64,000 nucleotides of DNA from Tumebacillus permanentifrigoris (GCF_003148565.1 NZ_QGGL01000002.1:248001-312000), one strand, 5' to 3'; shown: positions 7,389 to 16,390, counted from the stretch's first letter. The notes: generated from the sequence alone by a model not told the origin. Numbers and translations are program-made.

Positions 7389-7596
7389 CCCCCTCGTCAA
7401 CCAGTTTGCGCAGGTCCTCCCACCGCTCCTCCTGCACCAACTGCAACAGGATCTTGATGTGCTCCCTCATGCTGGTGTTCAGCCTCTCGATGTCCTGCTC
7501 CGTCAACTGTCCGTTCGCTTGTAGCGCTTGCGCACGTCCTTCGTTGAAGACGCGCTGGGTAATCGATTGGGCGATGTGATGAATATCGTTGAGCAT
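7372..7596 (-). CDS. small helical hypothetical protein
   Basis: A 74-residue cytoplasmic protein predicted to be nearly all helical: MLNDIHHIAQSITQRVFNEG, then LTEQDIERLNTSMREHIKIL. The charged heptad-like pattern suggests a coiled coil or helical hairpin. The ATG at 7596 has AAAGGAGTGG upstream, so the 38 extra in-frame codons are not included. The gene is divergent from the nitrilase-family gene at 7699. No family is recognised and no function is proposed. Confidence 0.72.
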   Translation of the reverse strand: MLNDIHHIAQSITQRVFNEGRAQALQANGQLTEQDIERLNTSMREHIKILLQLVQEERWEDLRKLVDEGEKPNL

Positions 7597-7698
7597 CTGT
7601 GTACCACTCCTTTCTCCTATTGTACCATTCTGGATAATTTTCGGGATGCATGCTACTCTAGAACTACATACTTTTGTATAAAACGGAGGATTCACACC

Positions 7699-8496
7699 AT
7701 GAGTCAACAACTACGTCTCGCCCTGTTGCAGATGGACATCGCGTTCGGGGAACCGGACGTCAACCGCGCCCGCGCAGCCGACCTGATCGCAGAAGCAGCC
7801 GCCAATGGCGCCGATCTGGTCGTGCTACCCGAGATGTGGAACACCGGGTACTCGCTGGATAACATTCAGGAGATCGCCGACCACGACGGTCAGGAGACGA
7901 TCGCGCTGATGAGCGAACTCGCCCAGGCGTACAACCTGAACATCCACGCCGGTTCGGTCGCAAGCCTCGTCGATGGCAAAGTTTATAACTCCACCTATGT
8001 CTTCAACCGAGCGGGTGAGATCGTCGGCCGCTACTCCAAGATCCACTTGTTCCGTCTGATGGACGAGGAAAAGTACTTGGAGGCTGGCAATGAGATCGGG
8101 CTGTTCGAGTTGGAAGGTGTGCAAGTCGGAACGATGATCTGCTACGACCTGCGCTTCCCGGAATTGACCCGCACGATGTCACTGAACGGAGCTCAGATCG
8201 TGTTCCTGCCTGCGGAGTGGCCACACCCGCGCTTGAACCATTGGCGTCACCTGCAACTTGCACGCGCGATTGAGAACCAGATGTTCGTGGTCTCGACCAA
8301 CCGTGTCGGCACAGCGGGGGAGACCGCGTTTTTCGGTCACTCGATGGTCGTCGATCCGTGGGGTGAGGTGCTCGTCGAAGGCGAGGAAACCGAGCAAATT
8401 CTCTACGCGACCGTCGATCTGAGCGTCGTGCCGGAGATTCGCAGCCGGATTCCGATCTTTGAAGACCGCCGCCCCGATCTGTATACCAAGCGCTAA
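7699..8496 (+). CDS. carbon-nitrogen hydrolase (nitrilase superfamily, omega-amidase-like)
   Basis: A 265-residue cytoplasmic amidase with the complete nitrilase triad: Glu in VVLPEMWNTGY, Lys in GRYSKIHLF and Cys in TMICYDLRFPE. The substrate-pocket sequence LPAEWPHPRLNHWRHLQLAR and the length match the YkrU/MtnU and omega-amidase branch, which deamidates alpha-keto acid amides such as 2-oxoglutaramate or alpha-ketoglutaramate-like products of methionine salvage. No methionine-salvage genes are adjacent, so the exact substrate remains open. The ATG follows GGAGG by nine bases. The gene is monocistronic with a strong terminator. Confidence 0.9.
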   Translation: MSQQLRLALLQMDIAFGEPDVNRARAADLIAEAAANGADLVVLPEMWNTGYSLDNIQEIADHDGQETIALMSELAQAYNLNIHAGSVASLVDGKVYNSTYVFNRAGEIVGRYSKIHLFRLMDEEKYLEAGNEIGLFELEGVQVGTMICYDLRFPELTRTMSLNGAQIVFLPAEWPHPRLNHWRHLQLARAIENQMFVVSTNRVGTAGETAFFGHSMVVDPWGEVLVEGEETEQILYATVDLSVVPEIRSRIPIFEDRRPDLYTKR

Positions 8497-8498
8497 CA

Positions 8499-8537
8499 CA
8501 AAAAAGCCTTCCGTCTCCAGCGGAAGGCTTTTTTTGT
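8499..8537 (+). terminator. intrinsic terminator of the amidase gene
   Basis: A 13-base perfect stem (AAAAAGCCTTCCG / CGGAAGGCTTTTT) followed by a T-run, three bases after the amidase stop codon. Confidence 0.93.
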
Positions 8538-8569
8538 GCAACAAGCTTGTTGGGTTCTGGTTTTTCTCT

Positions 8570-8734
8570 CTACAGCAGGTTGTGCCATTCCTTGTTCGTT
8601 GACAGGACGTTATAGCACTCCGGGCAGAGTTGACCTGCCGTCTCAATGAAGTTCTTGCGTTCGTAAGACGGAGTTCCTTCTGTTTCCTCAGTTTCCGCTT
8701 GACACAGCGCGCAACATTCAGTTTTGGTAGCCAA
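8570..8734 (-). CDS. small Cys-rich, probably zinc-binding protein
   Basis: A 54-residue protein starting at TTG, with AGGAGAGGTGAG six bases upstream. It contains ECCALCQAE and, about 30 residues later, GQLCPECYNVL: two CxxC pairs that could form a zinc ribbon. The rest is polar (ETEETEGTPSYERKNFIE). It lies downstream of, and convergent with, the amidase terminator. Small treble-clef or zinc-ribbon proteins of this size are common in Bacillales, and many have no assigned role. No function is proposed. Confidence 0.7.
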   Translation of the reverse strand: MATKTECCALCQAETEETEGTPSYERKNFIETAGQLCPECYNVLSTNKEWHNLL

Positions 8735-8862
8735 GGGTTCTCACCTCTCCTATTTATCTGTTTGTTCTGATTATACGCCTCGACTTTTGTGATTACAAGC
8801 GAAGTTTTCTAAACATTTTGTGAATATCTACATAGCACGTCCCCTTTCTTTTAGTATGTACA

Positions 8863-8895
8863 AAAAAAGGGCCGCGTCTCCATCAGGAGCGCGGC
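8863..8895 (-). terminator. probable minus-strand terminator
   Basis: Ten-pair stem with one bulged base (GCCGCG-T-CTCC / GGAGCGCGGC) and A-runs on the left that give a U-tract on the minus strand. No gene ends immediately upstream on that strand. The interval 8896-9063 holds no supportable ORF, only the inverted repeat at 8959-8995. Confidence 0.55.
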
Positions 8896-8958
8896 AATCG
8901 TTCTTTAACGAAAAAGGGGGGTTAGGTGGAGCGTTTCAAGAATGGCAACCTTGCTGAA

Positions 8959-8995
8959 TGTGTACGCCGGTACAGGGGTTTCGGCGTTGTACACA
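8959..8995. repeat. imperfect inverted repeat downstream of hemY
   Basis: Arms TGTGTACGCCG (8959-8969) and CGGCG-TTG-TACACA (8982-8995) pair completely apart from a three-base bulge. No U-tract follows on either strand, so it is not an ordinary terminator. Confidence 0.5.
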
Positions 8996-9063
8996 TGTTG
9001 TTTCCTGGTTCTAGAATACTCGACGTTTGTGGCACAATTGTGGAAAACCGGCAGGAGGATCAT

Positions 9064-9100
9064 GAAAAAAAAGATCTGACACAAAGTTGTGTCAGATCTT
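9064..9100 (-). terminator. terminator of the hem operon
   Basis: A perfect 14-base stem (AAGATCTGACACAA / TTGTGTCAGATCTT) with a two-base loop, followed by a run of eight T on the minus strand. The hemY stop codon lies inside the right arm. Confidence 0.92.
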
Positions 9101-10537
9101 GTTCACCAGTTGTTCGGCGGTCTTCAAGCCTTGGTCGATGCAGTCCGGGATGCCGAGTCCATAGAAACCCGATCCTGCGAAATACACGCCGGGCAATTCC
9201 TTGCGCGATTCTTCCACAAATTCCTGCACGCGGTCGAGGTGTCCAACCGTGTACTGCGGCATCGCTCGGTACCAACGGGTGATGCGGTGGAACAACGGCT
9301 CCGTCTCGATGCCCATCGTCTCGTAGAGATCCTTGCGCACTTTGGAGATGATCTCTGCGTCCGACTTGTCGACGATCTCCTCTTGCCCGGAACGCCCCAC
9401 GTAGAAGCGCATCAGGGTCTTGCCCTTCTCTGCCGAATGCAACCACTTGGAGGACGTCCATGTCGCGGCGGTGATCGTGCGTCCTTCGTTGCGCGGGACG
9501 ACGAATCCACTGCCATCCAGCGGGCGGTCGATGGCGTTTTTGCCAAAGGCCAGCACGACGTTCGCCACGGAAACATACGGAAGTTTCAAGAGGTAGGCCT
9601 TCTGCGAGAATTGTTCGGGCAGAACTTTCGCCGCATCGTAGGTTGGCGTGGTCATCACGACCGCGTCTGCGAGCAGGGTCTCGCCGTTGTCAAGTTGCAG
9701 GCTGTAGCGATCGTCCGCCGTCTTGTCGAGTTGCTTGACTTTGGTTTCGAGGCGGATCTGGACGCCGCTTTTTTCTAACACGTATTCCAGCCGTTCAATC
9801 AGGCGGTACAGTCCGGTGCGGAAGGTCAGGAACACGCTGTTGGGCACTGTGCGCGCCCCGAGCTCCGGCTTCGGTGGCGTTTTTTGTGCCGACTTGACCT
9901 GTTGGGCTTGGGCGAGCATGCCCTTGATCAGCGAGCCATACTTCAACTCCAACTGTTCGAGGTGTGGGAAGGTCGCACGCAAGCTCAAGTTGCGCAGGTC
10001 GCCTGCGTAGATTCCAGCGAGCAGCGGTTCCGCGAGGTAGTCGACGACTTGCTTGCCCATGCGTCGCTCTAGGAACAGGCCGAGCGATTGATCGCCCGTC
10101 TCCTCTGCCTTGGGCAGGAAAAAGTCAAAGCCAGCACGGACTTTACCAGCGAGCGATAGCAAGCCGGTGGTCGCAAATGGCACGAATTGTGTCGGCACGC
10201 CGACGTTCATGCCTTGTGGGATGCGATGGAGCTTTTTGCGGTGCAGGATGTAGGTCTTTTTCGCCTCCGGGTTAGTGCCGACGAGTTCGTCGTCGATGCC
10301 CAGTTCCCGGATGAGGTTGAGTGCAGCCGGTTTGCGGGCGAGGAAGGAATCCGGGCCTTTTTCGATCGTGAATCCGTCGATGCGCTCCGTTTGCACTTTG
10401 CCGCCTAGCTTGTCATCCGATTCGAGGACGATGACTTGGACAGACTTGCCTGCTGCGCGGGCTTTTTGCTCGACGTAGTAAGCGGCGCTGAGACCCGTGA
10501 TCCCAGCTCCGATGATGAGGACAGTTTTCCGCTCCAT
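9092..10537 (-). CDS. hemY: coproporphyrinogen III oxidase / protoporphyrinogen oxidase
   Basis: A 481-residue FAD-dependent oxidase (HemY/CgoX). The N-terminal FAD motif is VLIIGAGITGLSAAYYVEQK, and the C-terminus carries GVYFAGSGFYGLGIPDCID, the second FAD-contact region of the amine-oxidase-like fold. In Gram-positive bacteria this enzyme oxidises coproporphyrinogen III to coproporphyrin III using O2, before iron insertion. It is the third gene of hemE-hemH-hemY, with a six-base gap after hemH, so it is co-transcribed. The length matches the family (about 470 residues). The operon ends in the hairpin overlapping its stop codon. Confidence 0.95.
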   Translation of the reverse strand: MERKTVLIIGAGITGLSAAYYVEQKARAAGKSVQVIVLESDDKLGGKVQTERIDGFTIEKGPDSFLARKPAALNLIRELGIDDELVGTNPEAKKTYILHRKKLHRIPQGMNVGVPTQFVPFATTGLLSLAGKVRAGFDFFLPKAEETGDQSLGLFLERRMGKQVVDYLAEPLLAGIYAGDLRNLSLRATFPHLEQLELKYGSLIKGMLAQAQQVKSAQKTPPKPELGARTVPNSVFLTFRTGLYRLIERLEYVLEKSGVQIRLETKVKQLDKTADDRYSLQLDNGETLLADAVVMTTPTYDAAKVLPEQFSQKAYLLKLPYVSVANVVLAFGKNAIDRPLDGSGFVVPRNEGRTITAATWTSSKWLHSAEKGKTLMRFYVGRSGQEEIVDKSDAEIISKVRKDLYETMGIETEPLFHRITRWYRAMPQYTVGHLDRVQEFVEESRKELPGVYFAGSGFYGLGIPDCIDQGLKTAEQLVNKI

Positions 10538-10543
10538 GCTGTA

Positions 10544-11479
10544 TCAGTCCTTCTCAACTTGTTCGAGGACGGCGGTCGCGACGGCACGCAGGAACGCGGC
10601 CTCGTCGTTCGGTGAGGCTGCACGGACGAGTTGGATGCCGAGTTCTTCTGCTAGTTGCTTGGCTTCGATGTCCACGTCATAGAGTACTTCGAGATGATCG
10701 GAGACGAAGCCGAACGGACAGATGACGAGCGACTTCACGCCTCGCTCCGCTTGTTCCTTGATCACGTCGAGGATGTCCGGCCCCAACCAAGGTTCCGGTG
10801 TACGACCTGCCGACTGCCAGCCGGTAAACCAGTTGCCATGACCGATTGCCTCCGCAACGGCGCGGCCAGACTCTTCGATCTGCTGCGGGTACGGGTCGCC
10901 GCTCTGGGTGATGCGAGCTGGGAGACTGTGGGCGGTGAAAACCACCGGGGTCTGTTCGCGCAACTCTGCCGGAATCTGCTCCAACGCCGCTTGGACACGA
11001 CGAGCGGTCGACTCGATGAACAGCGGTTGCAAGTGCCAGTCCTGCACGAACTTGAAGTTCGCAGGACCGCCCCACTTTTCAACCGCTTCCTGTGCGTACT
11101 TGATGTAGGTTCCCACGCTCATCGAGGAGTAGTGCGGAGCCCAGACCACGCCGATTGCATCGGTGATGCCATCTGCGTGCATCTGCTTCACCGTCTCTTC
11201 GATATACGGATGCCAGTGCTTCATGCCGATGTACACGCGGTATTCGTTGTCCGGATCAAGCGATGCGAGTTGCATGGCGAGGCCGACCACTTGGCGACCG
11301 GTGATCTCGTTGAGCGGAGACAGTCCGCCGATCGCTTCGTAGCGCGCGATCAGGTCGTTGAGTTGTTGTTCCTCTGGCGGACGACCACGACGGATATGGG
11401 TGTAGTAGGGCAGGATCTCCTCGACGGCGGTCGGTGTTCCGTAGGCCATCGAGAGGATGCCGATGACTTTTTTGCTCAT
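10544..11479 (-). CDS. hemH: coproporphyrin ferrochelatase
   Basis: A 311-residue soluble class of ferrochelatase (HemH/CpfC) that inserts Fe2+ into coproporphyrin III. Family signatures are GILSMAYGTPTAVEEILPYY near the N-terminus, VVFTAHSLPARI with the metal-binding His, and CPFGFVSDHLEVLYDVDIE with the conserved acidic residue. Length and sequence style match Bacillus HemH (310 residues). Its start overlaps the hemE stop by four bases (ATGA), and hemY follows six bases after its stop, so the three genes form a tight operon and act in consecutive steps. Confidence 0.96.
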   Translation of the reverse strand: MSKKVIGILSMAYGTPTAVEEILPYYTHIRRGRPPEEQQLNDLIARYEAIGGLSPLNEITGRQVVGLAMQLASLDPDNEYRVYIGMKHWHPYIEETVKQMHADGITDAIGVVWAPHYSSMSVGTYIKYAQEAVEKWGGPANFKFVQDWHLQPLFIESTARRVQAALEQIPAELREQTPVVFTAHSLPARITQSGDPYPQQIEESGRAVAEAIGHGNWFTGWQSAGRTPEPWLGPDILDVIKEQAERGVKSLVICPFGFVSDHLEVLYDVDIEAKQLAEELGIQLVRAASPNDEAAFLRAVATAVLEQVEKD

Positions 11480-12531
11480 CGTTCGCTCAGCCTCCGCTTG
11501 CTGTAGTCATGGATGAATTGCGTCAGGTGTGTGACCACGTCCTCCGGTGCGGTCGGGAACAGACCGTGACCGAGGTTGAAGACAAAGCCTGGCTGTTCAA
11601 GACCTTGGTCGATGATCTTCGCCGCTTCCGCTTCCAGCACAGCCTTGGGCGCAAGCAAGTAAACGGGGTCTAGATTGCCTTGGACAGCAAACTTGCTGCC
11701 GACGATGGAACGGGCTTGGTTGAGACCGATGCGCCAGTCGACGCCGACAACTTCGATGTTCAGTTCCTTCCATTGATCGAGCAAGTGGCCAGTGTTCGCG
11801 CCAAAGTAGATCTTCGGCACGCCGAGATCAGCCAACCCTTCGAAGATGCGCTTCATGGTCGGGTACACATAGCGGCGGTAGTCATCCTGCGACAGAGCCC
11901 CGATCCAAGAGTCGAAGATTTGGATCGCTGCACAGCCGTTCGCCACTTGTGACTTCATATACGTGATGATCATGTCACCGAGCTTGTCCATCAGCGCTTG
12001 CCAGACATCCGGCGCGGTGTACATCATCGCTTTGGTTTTGTGGTATTCACGGGACGGGCCGCCCTCGATCATGTAGGACGCGAGCGTGAACGGGGCACCT
12101 GCAAAGCCGATCAACGGCACGTGCAGTTCTTGTTTCAAGATGCGGATCGTCTCCAGCGTGGCCTTGAGGTCGTTGTCCGGCTCCAGCGGGCGCATCGCTT
12201 GTACATCTGCGAGCGTGCGGATCGGGTTGGCGATCACCGGGCCGATGCCAGCCACAATGTCCACATCAATGCCTAGCGGTTTCACCGGGATCATGATGTC
12301 GGAGTAGAGGATCGCAGCGTCGACATTGTGTTGGCGAACGGGCGCGATTGTGACTTCTGCACAGAGTTCGGGAATTTCACAGATTTCCATCAGCGAGTGC
12401 TTTTCCTTGATCTTGCGGTAGCTCGCTTGAGAGCGGCCCGCTTGACGCATGTACCAAACCGGAACATGGTCGATCGGTTCCTTGCGAATCGAGCGTAAGA
12501 AGGTATCGTTAAAGGTCATGGAGGTCACCAT
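11476..12531 (-). CDS. hemE: uroporphyrinogen decarboxylase
   Basis: A protein of about 350 residues that decarboxylates the four acetate side chains of uroporphyrinogen III to give coproporphyrinogen III. Signatures are VPVWYMRQAGRSQASYRKIK, with the substrate-binding Arg pair, and DAAILYSDIMIPVKPLGIDV, with the catalytic Asp. The start is either the ATG at 12531 or the internal ATG at 12519, which has GGTGA upstream; the second would give MTFNDTFLRS, the more usual N-terminus. It is the first gene of hemEHY. The promoter must lie in the AT-rich 12532-12600 stretch. Confidence 0.95.
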   Translation of the reverse strand: MVTSMTFNDTFLRSIRKEPIDHVPVWYMRQAGRSQASYRKIKEKHSLMEICEIPELCAEVTIAPVRQHNVDAAILYSDIMIPVKPLGIDVDIVAGIGPVIANPIRTLADVQAMRPLEPDNDLKATLETIRILKQELHVPLIGFAGAPFTLASYMIEGGPSREYHKTKAMMYTAPDVWQALMDKLGDMIITYMKSQVANGCAAIQIFDSWIGALSQDDYRRYVYPTMKRIFEGLADLGVPKIYFGANTGHLLDQWKELNIEVVGVDWRIGLNQARSIVGSKFAVQGNLDPVYLLAPKAVLEAEAAKIIDQGLEQPGFVFNLGHGLFPTAPEDVVTHLTQFIHDYSKRRLSER

Positions 12532-12613
12532 TTTCCGTTATGTATTTGTTTCCATGCACATTCTACCTTAATGAGCAGGGTAATTCAAATGAAGGAATTG
12601 TGTCACAGCTGAG

Positions 12614-12652
12614 AAAAAAAGACCCCACCCGCAAGCGGGTAGGGTCCTTTTT
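12614..12652 (-). terminator. terminator of pruA
   Basis: A 12-base stem with one mismatch (GACCCCACCCGC / GCGGGTAGGGTC), loop AA, flanked by A- and T-runs. On the minus strand it lies just after the pruA stop. Confidence 0.88.
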
Positions 12653-12660
12653 GAGGTGAA

Positions 12661-14211
12661 CTAGAAGCGTTCGACGACACACTTCGCCTGCGTGAATTGC
12701 AACAGGTAGTCGTAGCCGCCCGCTTTGGAGTCGGTGCCGGACATGTTGAAACCGCCGAACGGTTGGACGCCGACGAGCGCGCCGGTGATCTTGCGGTTGA
12801 AATAGAGGTTGCCGACATGGAAGTTGTCGCGCGCTTTCTTCAAATGGAAGCGATTGTTGGAGTAGACGCCGCCCGTCAGACCGAATTCGGTGCTGTTGGC
12901 GATCTCCAGCGCATCGTCAAAGTCGTTCGCTTTGATGATCGCAAGCACCGGGCCAAAAATTTCTTCCTGAGCGATGCGTGCGTTGCGGTCCACATCTGCG
13001 ATGACGGTCGGCTGGATGAAGAAGCCGTTGCCTTCTGCTTTGCCGCCACCGACGAGGACGCGGCCTTCGCCTTTGCCGATTTCGATGTAGTTGAGGATGT
13101 TTTTGTACGCCGCTTCGTCTACAACGGGGCCGAGGTTGACGCCTTCCTCATGCGACGGGCCAACGGTCAGCGGTTTCGCGAGTTCCACGACATGTGCAAC
13201 CACTTCGTCGTAGATGTCTTGGTGAATGATCGCGCGCGAGCAAGCGGAGCATTTTTGACCCGAGAAGCCAAAAGCCGAGGTGACGATCGCTTGTGCCGCT
13301 TCGCGTGCATCCACACCTTGGTCCACCACGAGTGCATCCTTGCCGCCCATCTCTGCGATGACGCGCTTCAGCCAGATCTGGCCTTTTTGGACTTTGGCTG
13401 CCCGCTCGTAGATGCGCACCCCCACTTCCTTGGAACCTGTGAAGGAGATGAAGCGAGTTTTCGGGTGGTCGACGAGGTAATCGCCGATCACCGAGCCTGC
13501 ACCGTTGCAGAAGTTCACGACACCGCCTGGAAGGCCCGCTTCTTCGAGCAGTTCCACGAATTTCGCTGCGATGACCGGAGTCGGGGTTGCCGGTTTCAGC
13601 ACGACCGTGTTCCCGGTTACAATCGCTGCCGAAGTCATGCCGGCCATGATCGCCAGCGGGAAGTTCCACGGCGGGATGACGATACCTACGCCCAGCGGCA
13701 GGTAGGTCAGTTCGTTGTCTTCACCGTCGACGCGGGTGAGGTTCTGCTCTTCGGAGAGGCGCACCGCCTCCCGCGCGTAGAATTCGAGGAAGTCGATCGC
13801 TTCTGCGGTGTCCGCATCTGCTTCGCCCCAGTTTTTGCCGGATTCGTATACAAGCCATGCGGAGAATTCGTACTTGCGGCGGCGCATGATCGCAGCTGCA
13901 CGCAGGAGGACGCGAGCGCGTTCCTTGGGTGCGACTTCCTTCCACATGTCGTAGGTTTTCAGTGCCGATTGCATCGCTTGTTCCGCGAGTGCTTGGTCTG
14001 CTTTGGAGACGACGCCGATGACTTGGTCCTTGTTGGACGGGTTGATCGAGGTTGATCTGTCAGCGGTGGTGATCTTCTCGCCGCCGATGACGAGCGGGTA
14101 ATCACGACCGAGCTCTGCCTCTACTTTTTTCAGTGCGGTCAACATCTGTTCACGAATTTCTGGATGACTGAAATCCATAAACGGCTCAGGATTGTAGGTT
14201 TTCACAGCCAC
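12661..14211 (-). CDS. pruA: L-glutamate gamma-semialdehyde dehydrogenase
   Basis: A 516-residue aldehyde dehydrogenase (RocA/PruA, delta-1-pyrroline-5-carboxylate dehydrogenase) that oxidises glutamate semialdehyde to glutamate with NAD+. The substrate-specific N-terminus is [15 protein letters not shown]. The catalytic Glu lies in [14 protein letters not shown], the catalytic Cys in [13 protein letters not shown], and the family C-terminus includes [19 protein letters not shown]. The GTG at 14211 gives the usual 515-516 residue length and has GGGGG upstream; an ATG at 14226 has no ribosome site. With putM, on the other strand and 0.6 kb away, it makes up the proline-to-glutamate pathway. 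Confidence 0.95.
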   Translation of the reverse strand: MAVKTYNPEPFMDFSHPEIREQMLTALKKVEAELGRDYPLVIGGEKITTADRSTSINPSNKDQVIGVVSKADQALAEQAMQSALKTYDMWKEVAPKERARVLLRAAAIMRRRKYEFSAWLVYESGKNWGEADADTAEAIDFLEFYAREAVRLSEEQNLTRVDGEDNELTYLPLGVGIVIPPWNFPLAIMAGMTSAAIVTGNTVVLKPATPTPVIAAKFVELLEEAGLPGGVVNFCNGAGSVIGDYLVDHPKTRFISFTGSKEVGVRIYERAAKVQKGQIWLKRVIAEMGGKDALVVDQGVDAREAAQAIVTSAFGFSGQKCSACSRAIIHQDIYDEVVAHVVELAKPLTVGPSHEEGVNLGPVVDEAAYKNILNYIEIGKGEGRVLVGGGKAEGNGFFIQPTVIADVDRNARIAQEEIFGPVLAIIKANDFDDALEIANSTEFGLTGGVYSNNRFHLKKARDNFHVGNLYFNRKITGALVGVQPFGGFNMSGTDSKAGGYDYLLQFTQAKCVVERF

Positions 14212-14293
14212 TAGGAGTACCCCCAATGTTCATATGTAGTCATGATGCATGCCAAGGCTAATTGTAGCGAAGTTCAAAAGTCGAAGCAAGGTA

Positions 14294-14317
14294 GACGGGC
14301 ATCTCAGGATGCCCGTC
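14294..14317. terminator. weak terminator-like hairpin
   Basis: A perfect ten-base stem (GACGGGCATC / GATGCCCGTC) with a TCAG loop, after the proline-rich gene and before pruA. There is no clear U-tract on either strand, so it may be only a partial terminator. Confidence 0.5.
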
Positions 14318-14337
14318 GATTAGTATGCCCGATTCGG

Positions 14338-14685
14338 TTACCAGAAAAACGGCGGGATCAGCGGCGGCAGGAACGGGACGGGCGGCAAGGGGCGGATGAT
14401 CGGCACAGGGCCAAACACAGGACCTGGGTAGAACGGGCCTGGTCCGGGGAAGAAGCGCAGTTGATATTCGACCTCGTCGCCGGACTGTGTGACGGTGCGG
14501 AAGGTGCGCGGGTACGGGAAGTTTTGCGGCATCGGGACTTCGTAGTAGTTCGGGTATTGTTGGGTTTCCAGCGGGAATTGCCACGTTTGCGGGACGGGCG
14601 GTTGCGTCTGTTCAGAGATGAGGGTTGTTTCAACGGCTTCTCCCTCGTTGCGGAAGTCATAGGGATTCCAAACGTTCTGCGACAT
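14338..14685 (-). CDS. proline/aromatic-rich small protein
   Basis: A 115-residue low-complexity protein. The first half is polar (MSQNVWNPYDFRNEGEAVET) and the second is dominated by Pro, Phe and Gly (PGPGPFYPGPVFGPVPII, then PLPPVPFLPPLIPPFFW). It has no signal peptide. Proline- and tyrosine-rich proteins of this size often occur in spore coats or exosporia of Bacillales, and an SASP gene elsewhere in the window shows the host sporulates. A coat role is therefore possible but not shown. The ATG at 14685 has GAGAGGAG eight bases upstream. Confidence 0.72.
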   Translation of the reverse strand: MSQNVWNPYDFRNEGEAVETTLISEQTQPPVPQTWQFPLETQQYPNYYEVPMPQNFPYPRTFRTVTQSGDEVEYQLRFFPGPGPFYPGPVFGPVPIIRPLPPVPFLPPLIPPFFW

Positions 14686-14878
14686 GGTTGAGCTCCTCTC
14701 GGGTTGGAAAGTCACCATACTCTATGTGACAGGAGCCCGGCCTGCGCAATTCGGGGTTGAAAATGGGCGGGATGTCGAGACTTGTCCATTTTTATTGGGA
14801 TTGTGCTATACTAGTTGTGGATTTGTCTGTTCTGTGTCTATTACATTCCATTTCATAGAGTGAGTGAGGTTGATTGAC

Positions 14879-15802
14879 GTGTCTTTCACGAGGAAAATGG
14901 TCTTGTCCGTTGCTGGTAACAAAGTAGTAAGCGGTTTCATTAAGAAGTATGGGATGCGACTCGGTGCGGCCCGTTTCGTTGCAGGTGAGACGCTCAAGGA
15001 AGCGATTGAACAAGTCAAATTGCTGAACCGTGACGGTCTGGTTGTGACGCTCGACCATCTGGGCGAGTTTGTGTTCGATGAGCACGAAGCGATGGCTTCT
15101 ACGCAGGCTTGTCTGGACGTGCTGGACGCGGTCAAGGCATCGGGCGTGAACTCGAACATGTCGCTGAAAATGACGTCGCTCGGTCTCGACCTGAGCAAGG
15201 AATTGTGCCTGAAGCACATGCGCCTGATCCTCGACAAAGCGCGTGAGCACAACAATTTCGTGCGAATTGACATGGAGGACTATGCGCACATCGCGATCAC
15301 GATGGAGATTTTCGACGAATTGAAGCGCGAGTATGGCAAACATGTCGGTCTGGTTATCCAAGCCTACCTGTTCCGCACCGTCGATGACATGAAGCACTTG
15401 GAGGAGACCTACGAGAACTGCAACCTGCGACTGGTCAAAGGCGCGTACTTGGAATCCCCGACAGTCGCGTTCCCGAACAAGGTCGATGTGGACCAGAACT
15501 ACCTCAAAATTATCGAGATGCACCTGCTGTCCGGTCACTTCTCCGCGGTGGCCACCCATGATGACATGGTGATCAACCACGTGAAGGCGTTCGTGAAGAA
15601 GCACAACATCCCGAACGACCGCTTCGAGTTCCAGATGCTCTACGGTGTGCGTCCTGAGACGCAGCGCCAGTTGGTGAAGGAAGGCTATGCGATGCGCGTG
15701 TATGTTCCCTATGGCAACGACTGGTACGGCTACTTCACCCGCCGGATTGCCGAGCGTCCGGCGAATGCGTTCTTTATCATCAAGAACATGTTCCGCAAAT
15801 AG
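14879..15802 (+). CDS. putM: proline dehydrogenase
   Basis: A 307-residue FAD-dependent proline dehydrogenase (PutM/FadM, monofunctional PRODH), which oxidises proline to pyrroline-5-carboxylate and passes electrons to the respiratory chain. The TIM-barrel signatures are SLKMTSLGLDLSKELC, RIDMEDYAHIAITMEIFDEL, LRLVKGAYLESP and the C-terminal VPYGNDWYGYFTRRIAERP, with the two Arg residues that bind the substrate carboxylate. The GTG at 14879 gives the standard length and has TGAGG upstream. It is divergent from the pruA region, so the two steps of proline catabolism are close but in separate transcripts. Confidence 0.95.
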   Translation: MSFTRKMVLSVAGNKVVSGFIKKYGMRLGAARFVAGETLKEAIEQVKLLNRDGLVVTLDHLGEFVFDEHEAMASTQACLDVLDAVKASGVNSNMSLKMTSLGLDLSKELCLKHMRLILDKAREHNNFVRIDMEDYAHIAITMEIFDELKREYGKHVGLVIQAYLFRTVDDMKHLEETYENCNLRLVKGAYLESPTVAFPNKVDVDQNYLKIIEMHLLSGHFSAVATHDDMVINHVKAFVKKHNIPNDRFEFQMLYGVRPETQRQLVKEGYAMRVYVPYGNDWYGYFTRRIAERPANAFFIIKNMFRK

Positions 15803-15811
15803 GTTCGGTCG

Positions 15812-15848
15812 AAAAAAGGCACAGCCCTGTGAGGGGCTGTGCCTTTTT
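15812..15848. terminator. bidirectional terminator between putM and gmhB
   Basis: A 15-base perfect stem (AAAAAGGCACAGCCC / GGGCTGTGCCTTTTT) between two convergent genes. Confidence 0.93.
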
Positions 15849-15865
15849 GGTATCACGCAGGCTTG

Positions 15866-16390
15866 CTACGTTCTCGCTTGTAAAATGAAGGCCACAGCAT
15901 CCACGAGCGTTTTCGCAGAAAAAGTGGCTCGCGGGTCGCTCTCCCCTTTGGCCCCGATGAAGATCGTCTGGGTTCCCGCTTTTTGCCCGGATTCGATGTC
16001 TGTCTCTCGGTCGCCCACCATGTAGCTTTTCGAGAGGTCGATGTCGTACTTGGCGGCGAGGTCGAGGATCATCTTGGGCTCTGGCTTGCGGCAGGCGCAG
16101 CGGGCATGGGGCTTGTGTGGGCAATAGGCGATCTCGTCGAGGGTGGCGCCGTCACGCTCCAGTTCGCGCTCCATCTGCTCATGGATCAGGTGCAACGACT
16201 CTTCCTTCATATGACCGAGGCCGATACCGCCTTGGTTGGTGACGACGAAGACTCGATAGCCTGCCTCGCGCAAGGAGCGAATGGCAGGGCCGACACCTGG
16301 GAACAGGATCAGGTCTTCGGGCGTGTTCACGTAGCGAACGTGGTCGTTGATCACGCCATCACGGTCGAGAAACACGGCAGGTTGACTCAT
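15866..16390 (-). CDS. gmhB: D,D-heptose 1,7-bisphosphate phosphatase-type HAD protein
   Basis: A 174-residue HAD-IIIA phosphatase. Motif I is VFLDRDGVIND, with nucleophile and acid/base Asp; motif II is VVTNQGGIGLG; and the GmhB zinc loop is YCPHKPHARCACRKPEP, with three Cys and one His. Motif III/IV is KSYMVGDRETDIESGQKAG. The family removes the C7 phosphate from glycero-manno-heptose 1,7-bisphosphate, in Gram-positives for S-layer glycan or GDP-heptose synthesis. No other heptose genes are in the window. The ATG follows AAAGGAGG by seven bases. It is monocistronic. Confidence 0.92.
   Translation of the reverse strand: MSQPAVFLDRDGVINDHVRYVNTPEDLILFPGVGPAIRSLREAGYRVFVVTNQGGIGLGHMKEESLHLIHEQMERELERDGATLDEIAYCPHKPHARCACRKPEPKMILDLAAKYDIDLSKSYMVGDRETDIESGQKAGTQTIFIGAKGESDPRATFSAKTLVDAVAFILQART

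Noticed and set aside
8926-9282. Plus-strand GTG ORF entering the hemY 3' end
   Set aside because: Most of it is antisense to hemY and crosses a strong terminator, so it is unlikely to be translated.
12697-14055. Plus-strand ORF of 452 codons inside pruA
   Set aside because: It mirrors the codon structure of pruA, shows no recognisable domain and lacks a ribosome site.
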